Of a DNA stretch of 64,000 nt, positions 20,144-29,551 are shown in pieces. The notes beneath the pieces are model-generated. The model saw only the letters and a list, made by a program, of their open reading frames with translations, made no database searches and had not been told where the DNA came from. Where the stretch lies: assembly GCA_019918135.1 (NCBI GenBank), contig WBZZ01003201.1:1-64000 (forward strand), given 5' to 3'. Numbering within the stretch: position 1 is the stretch's first letter; each line of letters begins with the position of its first letter. Source of the stretch: Paulinella micropora. Taxonomy: Eukaryota > Cercozoa > Imbricatea > Euglyphida > Paulinellidae. The position numbers and the translations under genes were made by a program.

Positions 20144-21184
20144 ATGTCGGGAGACCACCTAGCGACGTGCATCATGTGCTATCAACGAAAGCCGGTCAAC
20201 CAGGCGGTGGCTGGGCGCGGGGAGCCACACTGCCAAGAAATGGCGGAGCCCGGGGCCGTGCTCTTCCGCAGGTTCGTGCAAGGTTGCCAAAAGGATAAGT
20301 GCTCCCCCGGGCACCAAAACCAGACCGTGAAGACGATAGTCGTGGCGGCCGGCGGAGAGGGCGACTACATGTCGGCGTTGGTGCGCGCGGCCATCGGGTC
20401 GCTGCAGTCAGGGGGGCGCTGGGTAACGCTGACGGCGGGCTACACACACGGGGCTTACGTGCGGAACCTCGGGCGGGGAGTCCTTAGCCAGAAGTACGAG
20501 GGTCGGTTCGTCCGCGGGATGGTTTCGCGGACCGCTGCGGAGAGCTGGCTAGGCCAGGTGGCGCGCCCGCCGGGACCGCACGGCTGTTTCCAAGTCAACG
20601 CGAAGAACGAGGCCGAAGTGGAGGAGCTGGCCAGGGGTGTCAAGGGAATGATCCCCAAGGGAGCCTTGCCGTTCGGACAGGTTCGTGCCCCCGCCTTCGC
20701 ACGCGGCGCCCTTGTGCACGAACCGATTGCAACCTGCTACGCCGAGCAAGAATTCAAGGAAATGGAGCTGGGGGGGCCGTGGAGGCGTGGTGGTTTCCCT
20801 CTGCGATGGGGGCTACCGGCTCTGGCCCCAACGAGTGGAAAGAGCTCCAGCCGGAGCTTGCCCCCTTGAAGGGATGCCTGCGTGACTTCCTCAAGTCGCA
20901 GAGCCAGGGGTCCACAGCCGTGAACGTCATTGTGCTGAACGTGGGAGGCAGTATCTTGGCCGACGGCAGCCAGAGGCGCGTGCTCGACGAGCTGAGGCAG
21001 ATTCTGAAGAGCAAGGCAGTGCCAAAACTCGGGGAGCTCAGCTTGGAGGTTTTCGGGCCGGGCTGCGACCTGCGCGCGCCTTTTTCCCACGTCGTGCAGG
21101 AGCTCGCGGCTTTCGCTGATGTAGCACAACCCTCCGAGGATCGTGAACTGGCCGAAGCGCTTCACGTGGGCCTGATGCACCTAA
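20144..21184 (+). pseudogene. orphan gene with Cys motif, one homopolymer frameshift
   Basis: ATG at 20144, 16 nt after the mucin gene. The N-terminus has CIMC, then C and CQKDKCSPGH, a possible zinc site, followed by a soluble alpha/beta-like region (TVKTIVVAAGGEGDYMSALV). At the G7 run 20770-20776 the frame must change by one to continue into AWWFPSAMGATGSG, NVIVLNVGGSILADG and ELAEALHVGLMHL. The continuing frame has no stop until 21957 but becomes an Arg-rich shadow of the opposite gene after about 21190. I therefore end it near the out-of-frame TAA at 21182-21184; the true end is uncertain. Unknown family. The 3' end overlaps the convergent gene at 21162-21938. Confidence 0.5.
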
Positions 21185-21938
21185 ACCACACGGCCTTGAC
21201 CTGCCCGAGCGCGTCTTGGCCCAGCAGGGCCTGCGCCAGGCGCCGGCGGTGGCTCCGGCGCCGCCGCCCCGCCCCGCCCGTGCCGCCCGTCGAGCCGCCG
21301 GCGGCGGCACCGCCCGTCGCGTTCGACACGACGGCGTTCCAGTGCTCGCTCTCGTTCCGGAACAGGTCGTCGGCCCGCGCCACGGTGTCCGCCACGCCGC
21401 TCGCGTTGCGCACGAACGGCGGCACGTGCGGCGGGGCCTCGGTCAGCCCCGCCGCGCCGGCCCCGGGCGGGACGACCGGCTGCTGCTCGCCCAGGGGCTG
21501 CCGCGCACCGCCCAGAAAGTCCGCCACGCTGCGCGCCAGCAGGCCGGACCCAAAGTCGTCGGTCAGCGACACCACGGCCGACACCTGCTTGGTCCACGAG
21601 GGCGTGAAGCCCAGCAGCTCGGCCGTGCCGTACTCCACGTACGGGTGGGGCACGGCCAGCTCAAAGCCCAGCGTGGCGTTGTGGGCCACGGATTCGTATG
21701 TCACGTACACGTGGCACACCACCGCCCGGCAGCCCTGCGACCGCACCAGGACCCGGACCTCCTCCAGCGCTGCGTCCGGCGACGGGGCCGCGGACGCGAC
21801 GACCGACTGGACCTGGTACCCGAGCGACTCGGGCGGCGGCCCCTCCGCCACCACGACCCCCAGCGCCCACCCCCACCAGAGGCACCACCACCACCGCCCG
21901 TGCGGCCGTTCATGCGTGCTGGCGGCCGCTGTCGTCAT
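21162..21938 (-). CDS. secreted or membrane-anchored glycoprotein, 258 aa
   Basis: ATG at 21938, TGA at 21162. An N-terminal Trp-rich hydrophobic segment (RWWWCLWWGWALGVVVAEG, residues about 15-33) looks like a signal peptide or anchor. The ectodomain-like region contains four N-glycosylation sequons (NAT, NAS, NES, NAT). It has a Gly/Thr hinge followed by a strongly basic RRRRSHRRR stretch that could be a proprotein-processing site or a cytoplasmic or nucleic-acid contact. No C-terminal helix is evident. Intact and intronless. Function unknown; the plus-strand ORFs here are Arg/Pro-rich shadows. Confidence 0.65.
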   Translation of the reverse strand: MTTAAASTHERPHGRWWWCLWWGWALGVVVAEGPPPESLGYQVQSVVASAAPSPDAALEEVRVLVRSQGCRAVVCHVYVTYESVAHNATLGFELAVPHPYVEYGTAELLGFTPSWTKQVSAVVSLTDDFGSGLLARSVADFLGGARQPLGEQQPVVPPGAGAAGLTEAPPHVPPFVRNASGVADTVARADDLFRNESEHWNAVVSNATGGAAAGGSTGGTGGAGRRRRSHRRRLAQALLGQDALGQVKAVWFRCIRPT

Positions 21939-21959
21939 GACGCGACCGGGTCGCTAAGC

Positions 21960-22262
21960 TTGCTTTTGGGGGGTAGGCAGGGGGCGGGGGCCCGGCTCCC
22001 CTGGGGGCGGGCGCCCGGCGGAACGGCACCCCCCCCCCCCACCCCGGGGGCCGCCGGGCGGCCGCCAAGGGAGGGAAGGAGGAGCCGGCGCCCCCTTCCC
22101 CCCGCCGTCCTCCCCCCCCCCCCCCCCTCGTCACCCCGTCACTTCCCTGCGCAGCGTCTCCCGCCTAAAGCAGGTTGTGCCTGTGCCGTAGTCGGCAGGC
22201 GCAGCGCCGCCCCCCAGCTGGCTCCCCGGACTCTCCGCCCCCCCCCCCCCCCCTGCCCCGCG
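21960..22262. other. GC-rich promoter spacer with poly-C tracts
   Basis: Poly-C runs near 22110-22127 and 22241-22253 and a conserved CCTAAAGCAG box. It aligns loosely with the spacer before the second LRR gene. Confidence 0.5.
22164..22173 (+). promoter_or_regulatory. CCTAAAGCAG box upstream of LRR gene 1
   Basis: Lies 90 nt before the ATG at 22263. The identical decamer occurs at 24989-24998, 95 nt before the ATG of the paralog, so it is conserved while the surrounding spacer diverged. Confidence 0.45.
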
Positions 22263-24549
22263 ATGACTCAGCCCTCCAGGTCCCCTTGTGCGCTGCCCAC
22301 TCCCCGCCCCAACACCCACCCCCTCTCTCCTGCCCACCGCGCACTGGTTGTGTCCTGCAGGCGCCGCGACCAGGCGCCGTCCGGCGGGCCCGGCGAGCCC
22401 GGCGTCCTGGGGCCGCGGCTCGCACCTTTTCTGCACGGGACGGTGGAAGTGCTCGGCCTCGCCTGCACGTCCGAGGCCTGGTACCACCAAGTGCTGCAGG
22501 CCCCGGGCTTCTGGCGCCACCGCACGCTGCCCGAGCTCGACTTCCGCCTCGCCGCACACCGACGTGCCTTCGCGCTCCTGGGCGAAACCTGGCGGCGGGC
22601 GCACGTAACCTGCGAACACGTCTGGCTGCTCGCGGACGCGCACGCGGACCCACCCCCCTGGCGGACCTGCAGGGCCTGGTCGTCCGGCACCTTTCCTTGG
22701 TGGATGCGGCAATCCCGACGACTGTGCAGTCACGGCAGCCACGCTCCAGGCACTGCCGAAGGTCTGCCCGCAGCTCCAACGACTGGACCTCCCGCGCCTG
22801 GCGGCGGACGTGGCGGACGACGACGACGTCTGGCTAGCTTGCGTGGTGTCGCTGCCCAGACTGGACAGTCTGGACTTCGTGGGCTTCACCGACGACGGCT
22901 TGGCTGCGCTGGTGCAGACCCGAAGCCACTGGAAGCGGCTGGGCTTCCAGCACTCAAGCATTACTGGCCACAGGCTGCAGGCTTCGTTGCCCAGCGTGCC
23001 AGGCCTGACGGAGCTGGACCTGGCCTCCTGCGATGATCTGGGCAACGATGCGCCCTGGCTCGGGGGCGCGGGCGGGCCCGACCACTGGGGCCAGCCATTG
23101 CGCGTGCTGAACTTGTCGCGCTTGGCAGGGCGGCAGGTGAACGCCGCCTGGATAAGGCGCATAGCGCTGCTACCCCAACTCCAAGAACTAAACCTCTGCG
23201 ACAGTGGAGACATCGACGCGATACCGGCTATGTCTAACCTGTGCCTGCAAGAGAACAGGTTCAGGCAGCTCAGGGAACTCGACCTCGGGGGGGCGACACC
23301 AACGAGCACATCAGGGCTTAGCTTCCTGTCACAGCTGTCGGAACTCGAAGAGCTGCACCTCCCGCGGGGTTCCAGCGACCTCACAGGAGCCTGCCTGCTG
23401 TTTGTCCGGGGCCTGGTCAAGCTTCGGAGGCTAAGGGCGGACCTGTGCGTTACCGACCAGGAGCTACAGAGCCTGTCCGCACTGACCGAGTTGCGCACGC
23501 TAGAGCTGAGCTCCATGCAGACCACCGCTATCACCGACACGGGCCTGGCCGCCCTAGCCAGCCTCACGAACCTCGAGGAGCTCAGGGTGTCCGAGGCTGG
23601 GCGGCTGCACGGCGAGGGGCTAGCTTACCTGTGGCCCCTGGCAAGGCTGCGGAAGCTGGTACTCTCGGGTTGCGGCCTGACGGACCAGGGGCTGGCGGCC
23701 CTGCCGCCCCTAGGCAGCCTGCGGCACCTCGATCTGTCAAACTGTAGCGGCATCGCGGCGGACCTACAGGTGCTCTCAGGCCTGGCCGGCCTGCAGGAGC
23801 TGCACCTCCGCGGCTGCGCTTACCTCACCGACGCGGGGCTCTCCTCACTGGGGCGCCCCCGCAACCTGCGGGTGCTCGGCTTGCGCGGCTGTCGACTGCT
23901 CACGGGTACAGGGCTAGCCCACCTGCGCTCGTTAGCAGAGCTAGACCTCGAAGGGTGCACTGGCCTCACGGAGAAGGGGCTGAGCCGCCTGGGCCCGCTG
24001 CCCGGCCTGCGACGGCTGAGGCTGGGCCACAAGTTCGACCCGCCGAGCTTCACGGCAGCCGGCGTCAGGGCGTTCTGGCCCCGGCTGCCCGGCCTCGAGG
24101 AACTACGCCTCATGCTGGGTTCCAACGGCGGCGTGGCGGGCGAGGCGCTGGCGGGGTAGTCCGGGTGCGCCCGGCTCGGGCAGCTGGTCGCGAGGTCGCG
24201 CACTCTGCCCTCGGACCTCCCCGCCGGCCTGGAGAAGCTCACCGTGACGGGCCTGACCGAAGGGTTGTCCGCGGAGCGGCTGGGGCGGCTGCTGCGGAGC
24301 CTGCCGCGGCTCCGGGTACTAGGGCTGCGACGCCAGGCGAGGGCGTGGCACGAGGGGGCACCGGGGCCGGTGACCGCGCCCCTCCTTACCTTGGAACAAC
24401 TCCGGCGTGTGCTAGACCGCGAATCCCCGGGGCTGCGGCTCCTCTTAGACGTCAGTTCGTCGTTCGTGTCAGACCCCCCGGCGCAGCCCGATGAGGTAGA
24501 CGCGGTGTGGGCGGACGGGCGGCTCAGGCTTTGGTCAACGGACAACTAG
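22263..24549 (+). pseudogene. F-box/LRR protein gene, decayed paralog 1
   Basis: Starts at ATG 22263 (MTQPSRSPCALP). An F-box-like segment (VLGLACTSEAWYHQVLQAPG, then FWRHRTLPELDF) is followed from about 22800 by some fifteen leucine-rich repeats of the cysteine-containing type (LTDQGLAALPPLGSLRHLDL). Compared with the intact paralog at 25093-27429 it has a frame change at the C6 run near 22655, a second near 22710, and an in-frame TAG at 24157-24159 where the paralog has a sense codon. The homologous C-terminus follows that stop in the same frame, to 24549. F-box/LRR proteins recruit substrates to SCF ubiquitin ligases; that role would be lost here unless the frame changes are sequencing errors. 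Confidence 0.7.
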
Positions 24550-25092
24550 CGCGCACTCTCGCTCTGGCTGGCTCTCCCCTTCCTTCCCCCGGAGCACCGA
24601 GCAGTCGTGCTTGGACCGAGTGCCTGCGGGACCCGGCGAGGGGGCGCGGTGCAGGGTGCCCTACCCAGAGCTGAGTAGTAGCAGCACCAGAAGTAAAAAC
24701 TTTTAAGCAGAAGCGAAAAGGCTTCGACACTAGACTCAGTCTTGACAGAACACGGGACCGGCGTCCAGGAACTCCAATGACCAGAGCCGACAGGCAGGGG
24801 ACGAGGCCAAGGCCTGCGGCGAGAGCTGCCGAGGGGGGGGGGGGGGTGGAGACGAGGGGCCGGCGCCCCCCCTGCTCCGCGGGGCACACCCCCCCCTCCC
24901 CCGCCCCCCCCCCCCTCTTGCTCCAGGGGCCACCCCCTCCGCTCCCCGCCCCTCCTGCCCCGTCATTTGCTTGGGGTGGTGTCTCCCTCCTAAAGCAGTC
25001 TGTGCGTGTGCAGTCGTTTGCTGTCGCAGCACCGCCGTGAACCGTCCCCTAGCCAGCCCCTGGACTGTCCGATCGAGCCGTCCCCGCCCGCG
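24550..25092. other. intergenic unit of the LRR tandem duplication
   Basis: Contains an A-rich segment (GTAAAAACTTTTAAGCAGAAGC, then AAAGGCTTCGACACTAGA) that recurs after the second LRR gene at 27580-27620. It therefore belongs to the duplicated unit or is a shared 3' element. Poly-G near 24831-24845 and poly-C near 24900-24913. Confidence 0.55.
24989..24998 (+). promoter_or_regulatory. CCTAAAGCAG box upstream of LRR gene 2
   Basis: Identical to 22164-22173 and at nearly the same distance (95 nt) from its ATG. Confidence 0.45.
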
Positions 25093-27429
25093 ATGGCACA
25101 GCCCTCCAGGTCCCCTTGTGCGCTGCCCCCCCCCCCCCCACCCTCGCCCGCGCCGCACCGCGCACTGGTTGTGTCTTGCAGGCGTGGCGGCCAGGCGCCG
25201 CCCTGCCAGGCCGGCGTCCTGGGGCCGCGGCTCGCACCTTTTCTGCGCTGGACGGCCGACACGCTCGGCCTCGCCTGCACGTCCGAGGCCTATTACCACC
25301 AAGCGGTCAAGGTCCCGGGCTTCTGGCGCAACTGCACGCTCCCCGAGCTCGACTTTCGCCTCGCCTCACACCGACGCCTCTTCGAGCTCCTGGGCCCAAC
25401 CTGGCGGAGGGCGCGCGTAACCTGCGAACACGTCTGGCTGCTCGCGGGCACGCGCGTGGACCCGCCCTTTGGGCGGCAGAACCTGCACGGCCTGGTCGTC
25501 CGGCACCTGTCCCTGGTCGGGAGGTCCAGTCGTCGAAGTTGCGGGAAGAGCTCCGGCAGCTGCAAGAGCGTGGCCGCCGTGACGGCGCAGTCGCCGTGGC
25601 TGTCCTCATCTAGCGCCTGGCCCCGGGCGTGGCAGAGGAGGTTGCGTGACCTCGCTCCAAACCTGGTCAGCCTGGACTTCGCGGGCTTCACCGACACGCG
25701 CTTGGCTGCGCTGGTGGACAGGAAGCGTGACTTCCAGCGGCTGGGCTTCCAGCACTCGAGCATTACCGGCGACGGGCTGCTGGGTTCGCTGCCCGGCGTG
25801 GAAGGCCTCTTGGAGCTGGACCTAACCGCCTGCGGCCAGGTGCGGGCGGAGGAGGACGAGGACGAGGACCCGCCCTGGCTCCAGCACGCGGGCGAGCCCG
25901 GCCGCTGGGGCCACCGATTGCGCGTGCTGAACCTGTCGGCCTGGCCAGAAGATCGGCAGATAACTGACGAGTACCTACAGTCCATAGCGCTGTTGCCCAG
26001 CCTCGAGGAACTAGACCTCGCTGGCAGTATCCACGACGAAAATGTGTTTGATACTTTGCGGGGGCTGTGTGAGCACGAAGGAAGGTTCCGGAGGCTCAAG
26101 AAACTAGACATCTCCGGGGACGCAAGAATCAGCACAGAACAGTTCGATTTCCTGCCATGGCTGAGCGAGAACCTCGAAGAGCTCAACCTCCCGGATGGCT
26201 GGGGGGTAGAGGAAGACGCCGAGGGACAACCTCTGCCCGTCGAAGATGGCAATAGCCTCACGGGAACCTGCCTGAGGTTTGTCGCTGGACTTGTCAAGCT
26301 CCGAACACTGACGATGGACCTAGATATTGTAAACGAGGACCTAAGCAACCTGTGGACACTGACCAACCTGCGCAAGCTAGTGCTCAGCGTCGGGGGGCCC
26401 ACCTCCATTAACGACGAGGGGCTGGCCGCCCTAGCCAGCCTCACGGCACTGGAGGAGCTCACTCTGTGCAAGGCGGAGTCTATCACAGGCGAAGGGCTGG
26501 CTAGTCTACGGCCCCTGTCGCGGCTGCGCAAGCTGGTCCTCCGGGGCTGCGGCCTGACGGACCAGGGGCTGAGGGCTCTGCCGCCCCTGGGCAGCCTGCG
26601 GCACCTCGACCTGGCGGAGTGTGTCGACCTCGAGGCGGACCTGAAAGTGCTGTCGGGCCTGGCCGGACTGCAGGAGCTGCACCTCGGCGGCTGCACCAAC
26701 CTCACCGACGCGGGGCTCGCCTCGCTAGGGCTCTACTGCAACCTGCGGGTGCTGAGCTTGTACGGCTGTACACGGCTCACGGGTACAGAACTACCTCGCC
26801 TGCGCTCGTTACTAGAGCTAAACCTCGAGGGGTGCACGGGCCTCACGGACAAGGGGCTGGGCCGCCTAGGCCCGCTGCCCTGCCTACGGCGGCTGAGGCT
26901 GGGCGACAAGTCCGGCCAGGCGAATTTCACGGCGGCCGGTGTCGGAGCGCACTGGCCCAGGCTGCCCGGCCTCGAGGAGCTACACTTTTACGTCGCTCCC
27001 GTCCCGGCCGGGGCTCTCGGCCTCGTCGAGGGCGGGGCGCTGGAGACGTTGTCCCAGTGCGCCCACCTTGAGAAGCTGGTAGTGAGCCTGCAGACTGTGG
27101 CTGGGACGCTGCCACACCTAATACTCCCCTCTGGCCTGCGGGAGCTGGAGGTGCAGGGCCTGCAGTGTTTGGGCGAAGCGGATCTGGTGAAACTGGTGGA
27201 GCTGCTGTGGCCGTTGGCGCGATTCCTGCTACTGAAACTACAAGGCCCGACTAAGCAGCCCGTCCGCAGCGTCGTCACACGTGCGCTGCTCTGGGGCATG
27301 CTTGACTCGCTTCCAGGGCTACGGAGCTTGGAGGTCAGTAAGTTCCTGGTGTTCGAAGCAGGCTGGCAAGCGCGGCACAATCAGGCAAGAGCGAGGCAGT
27401 ACGAGCAGCTCAGGCTGTTAAGAAACTAG
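25093..27429 (+). CDS. F-box/LRR protein, 778 aa, with an internal micro-inversion
   Basis: ATG 25093 (MAQPSRSPCALP) to TAG 27427. Residues about 40-85 are F-box-like (LGLACTSEAYYHQAVKVPG, FWRNCTLPELDF). From residue about 190 to 640 are LRRs of the LTDAGLASLG..LRVLSLYGCT type, typical of FBXL proteins. The C-terminal 130 residues are a more divergent helical cap. Residues about 142-173 (RSSRRSCGKSSGS...) do not fit the family; the reverse complement of 25518-25611 encodes the expected sequence found in paralog 1 (DCAVTAATL, LRRLDLP). The frame remains open despite the inversion. Likely an SCF substrate adaptor, by family knowledge. It is the best-preserved of the F-box group here. Confidence 0.75.
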   Translation: MAQPSRSPCALPPPPPPSPAPHRALVVSCRRGGQAPPCQAGVLGPRLAPFLRWTADTLGLACTSEAYYHQAVKVPGFWRNCTLPELDFRLASHRRLFELLGPTWRRARVTCEHVWLLAGTRVDPPFGRQNLHGLVVRHLSLVGRSSRRSCGKSSGSCKSVAAVTAQSPWLSSSSAWPRAWQRRLRDLAPNLVSLDFAGFTDTRLAALVDRKRDFQRLGFQHSSITGDGLLGSLPGVEGLLELDLTACGQVRAEEDEDEDPPWLQHAGEPGRWGHRLRVLNLSAWPEDRQITDEYLQSIALLPSLEELDLAGSIHDENVFDTLRGLCEHEGRFRRLKKLDISGDARISTEQFDFLPWLSENLEELNLPDGWGVEEDAEGQPLPVEDGNSLTGTCLRFVAGLVKLRTLTMDLDIVNEDLSNLWTLTNLRKLVLSVGGPTSINDEGLAALASLTALEELTLCKAESITGEGLASLRPLSRLRKLVLRGCGLTDQGLRALPPLGSLRHLDLAECVDLEADLKVLSGLAGLQELHLGGCTNLTDAGLASLGLYCNLRVLSLYGCTRLTGTELPRLRSLLELNLEGCTGLTDKGLGRLGPLPCLRRLRLGDKSGQANFTAAGVGAHWPRLPGLEELHFYVAPVPAGALGLVEGGALETLSQCAHLEKLVVSLQTVAGTLPHLILPSGLRELEVQGLQCLGEADLVKLVELLWPLARFLLLKLQGPTKQPVRSVVTRALLWGMLDSLPGLRSLEVSKFLVFEAGWQARHNQARARQYEQLRLLRN
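25518..25611 (+). other. 94-bp micro-inversion inside LRR gene 2
   Basis: Direct homology with paralog 1 runs up to CTGTCCCTGGT (25517) and resumes at AGCGCCTGGCC (25612). Between them only the reverse complement aligns (GACTGCGCCGTCACGGCGGC against GACTGTGCAGTCACGGCAGC of paralog 1). Confidence 0.8.
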
Positions 27430-27673
27430 GTCTACGAACATCCCCGCTTTGGCCGGGCCGCCCGGGTCACAGAGCCGTCGTGTGGGCACCGGTCTGCGGT
27501 GCCCGCGGGGCCCGGCGGGTGCCGGCAGGCGGGGTGCCCTACCGAGAGCTGAGTACTAGTTAAGGAAGAACCAGAAAGTAAAACTTTTAATCTCAAGCAA
27601 AAAAAGCTTCGACACTAGGTTACGAGTCCCGGCAGAACACGAGGCAACGTCCAGGAACTGCCACCTATGCAGA

Positions 27674-29551
27674 TCAGAGCCGGTAGGTCACGGACGAGGC
27701 TAGGGCCCGCCACCAGCGCTGGCTCTCGGCCTCCGGCGCGAGCAGAAAGGCGCCGAGGGCCCGCAGGAGCTCCTGCAACGGCCGCCCGCACAGCGTAGTC
27801 CAGGCCTGCTGCTCCAGCTGCCTGAGATGGCTCGCAGTGCCGTAGGGGGTCACCTCCAGGCCTAGGGCGCGCTGGTCCTCTGCCTCACGGACGTGCGGCG
27901 CTGGGGCGGTGGCCGGCGGCGGGATGTCGAGCCGGCGCCCCTCGTCTGGGTCGGCCACGAGCCCGGCGCCCAGGCTGTGCTGCACCACGGACCACGCGCT
28001 GCGCCAGCAGCCGGCCTCCCACGGCCACGCAGGGTCCGGCGCCTCGCGCGAGGCCGAGAGCCGGCAGGCCGCCGGCAACACCGAGAGCGCGAAGGCCAGG
28101 GCCAGCGTTGAGCTCAGCACCCCCCAGTCCACCACCCGGTGGCGGGACCCCGGGGGCACGGAAGCCAAGACCTCGCCTGCGGCGGCCAGCAGCCGGGGCC
28201 AGGCCTCGGTGCGGACGGGGCAGAACCCCGCGCCCTCGGGGTCCCGCCGGTACAGGCCACCCTGCCAACGGCAGGCGAACAGCCAGGGCTCCCGCGGCAG
28301 CAGGTCCGGCAGCGCGGCCAAGAACGCAGATTCGTCGCTGGCCTCGGCCAGCCGCAGGCGGCTGCCGGCAGACAGCGCCCGGGCGAGGGTCTCCGAAGCC
28401 AGGCACAGGCACGCGGGCAGGCGCAGGTGCTCGGGCGTCAGCGCGGCGAAGGCCTCGGCGATCGTGGCCCGGGACCCGAGCCCCAGCGTCGTGCACACCA
28501 GCGAGTGGACGGGGGGAAGCCAGGGCGAGAACAGGAGCCGGCGCTGCGCCCACTCCCAGCGCAACCCCGGGGGCAAGGCGCGGAGGATTTCGCGGGCCCA
28601 GTGGCAGTACAGCCAGGACTCGGGGCCCCCGGTTTCCAGGTACACCAGGTGGGAGGGGCCCCAGGCCGCCTCGGTGCGCCGTAGGCAGTCCCGGGTCAGC
28701 TGCTCGACTCGGTCCCGCGCCCAGGGCCGCAGCGCCCGGGACCGTGCCCGCTGCTGGCCCGCTCGCACCACCGCCAGCGGCTCCAGCGTGACGACGTCGA
28801 AGATCTGCAAGACGCTGAGCCCCGGGGGCCCGAGCGGCTGGCCGCAGCAGAGTAGGGGGGCGCCTGGCTGCTGCTTCCCCCCGCGGGGGAACAGCTGGGC
28901 GCACGAGGAGCAGGCCCGGGCGAAGTCGAGCAAGAGGCTGAGGTAGCAAGGGGCCTCGCGGTAGCGCGCCCGCCAGTCGGAGAAGGCTTCGGGGGAGAAG
29001 AGCCGGGTGAGGCGGGGATCGTAGCCAGTGTTACAGGCCGGCCGCCGCAGCTGGCGTTCGTACGACTGCTGGCCTCGTGGCTGGCACGGGGCCGCGAGCC
29101 ACAGGAGCAGCAAGACGGCCCGGCAGCGCGCGGAGGCCACGTAGGAATAGTAAGGCTCCCGCAGCAGCCAGCGCGAGGACGGGGCGAGGCGGAGGCCGCC
29201 CGCCGGGGCCCGGACTTCTCGCGCCGCGGCCGCGAGGCAGGCGGGCCCGCGTGGGTGCAGGCCCGTGTGGTGGAACACCTGGTGCAGCAAGGGACGGGCC
29301 AGCGTGGGGAAGCGGGCGAAAGCTCCCTGCGTGGCCAGCGCCCGCAACAGCCACTTGGAGGCCAGGGCCAGGGCTACGAGGTCACGGTACTGCGCGTAGT
29401 CCACCGCGCCGGACCGGCAGGCGAGCAAGAACACCGTGGCCTGGTACCCGGTGCCCGCGCCCAGCACTAGCCGGGCCGCAGGCGTAGCGTCGTCGTGCTG
29501 GGCCTTGTGGCGCTTGGGGCCGGGCCTGGGGAGCAGGGCGTCGTGGTCCAT
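27674..29551 (-). CDS. F-box-like orphan protein, 625 aa
   Basis: ATG at 29551 (MDHDALLPRPGPKRHKAQ), stop at 27674. The frame extends further upstream but that part is Pro/Arg/Gly promoter shadow. The N-terminus has a basic PKRHK signal-like patch, then a helical region (YRDLVALALASKWLLRALAT, then FARFPTLARPLLHQVFHH) that resembles an F-box by pattern only. The middle has scattered Cys pairs (CSSC, CC) and long Leu-rich helices; no repeats or membrane segment. Intact and intronless, convergent with LRR gene 2 (245 nt between stops) and divergent from the RS-rich gene at 30220. Likely cytosolic or nuclear; the adaptor function is a guess. Confidence 0.6.
   Translation of the reverse strand: MDHDALLPRPGPKRHKAQHDDATPAARLVLGAGTGYQATVFLLACRSGAVDYAQYRDLVALALASKWLLRALATQGAFARFPTLARPLLHQVFHHTGLHPRGPACLAAAAREVRAPAGGLRLAPSSRWLLREPYYSYVASARCRAVLLLLWLAAPCQPRGQQSYERQLRRPACNTGYDPRLTRLFSPEAFSDWRARYREAPCYLSLLLDFARACSSCAQLFPRGGKQQPGAPLLCCGQPLGPPGLSVLQIFDVVTLEPLAVVRAGQQRARSRALRPWARDRVEQLTRDCLRRTEAAWGPSHLVYLETGGPESWLYCHWAREILRALPPGLRWEWAQRRLLFSPWLPPVHSLVCTTLGLGSRATIAEAFAALTPEHLRLPACLCLASETLARALSAGSRLRLAEASDESAFLAALPDLLPREPWLFACRWQGGLYRRDPEGAGFCPVRTEAWPRLLAAAGEVLASVPPGSRHRVVDWGVLSSTLALAFALSVLPAACRLSASREAPDPAWPWEAGCWRSAWSVVQHSLGAGLVADPDEGRRLDIPPPATAPAPHVREAEDQRALGLEVTPYGTASHLRQLEQQAWTTLCGRPLQELLRALGAFLLAPEAESQRWWRALASSVTYRL

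Noticed and set aside
21216..23036. 606-codon plus-strand ORF spanning two genes
   Set aside because: Its first part is antisense to the glycoprotein gene at 21162-21938; only the part after ATG 22263 belongs to the F-box/LRR gene.
25293..26705. 470-codon minus-strand ORF across LRR gene 2
   Set aside because: Antisense of the LRRs. Its one LRR-like stretch is simply the inverted 94-bp segment read in its original orientation, which led to the micro-inversion finding.
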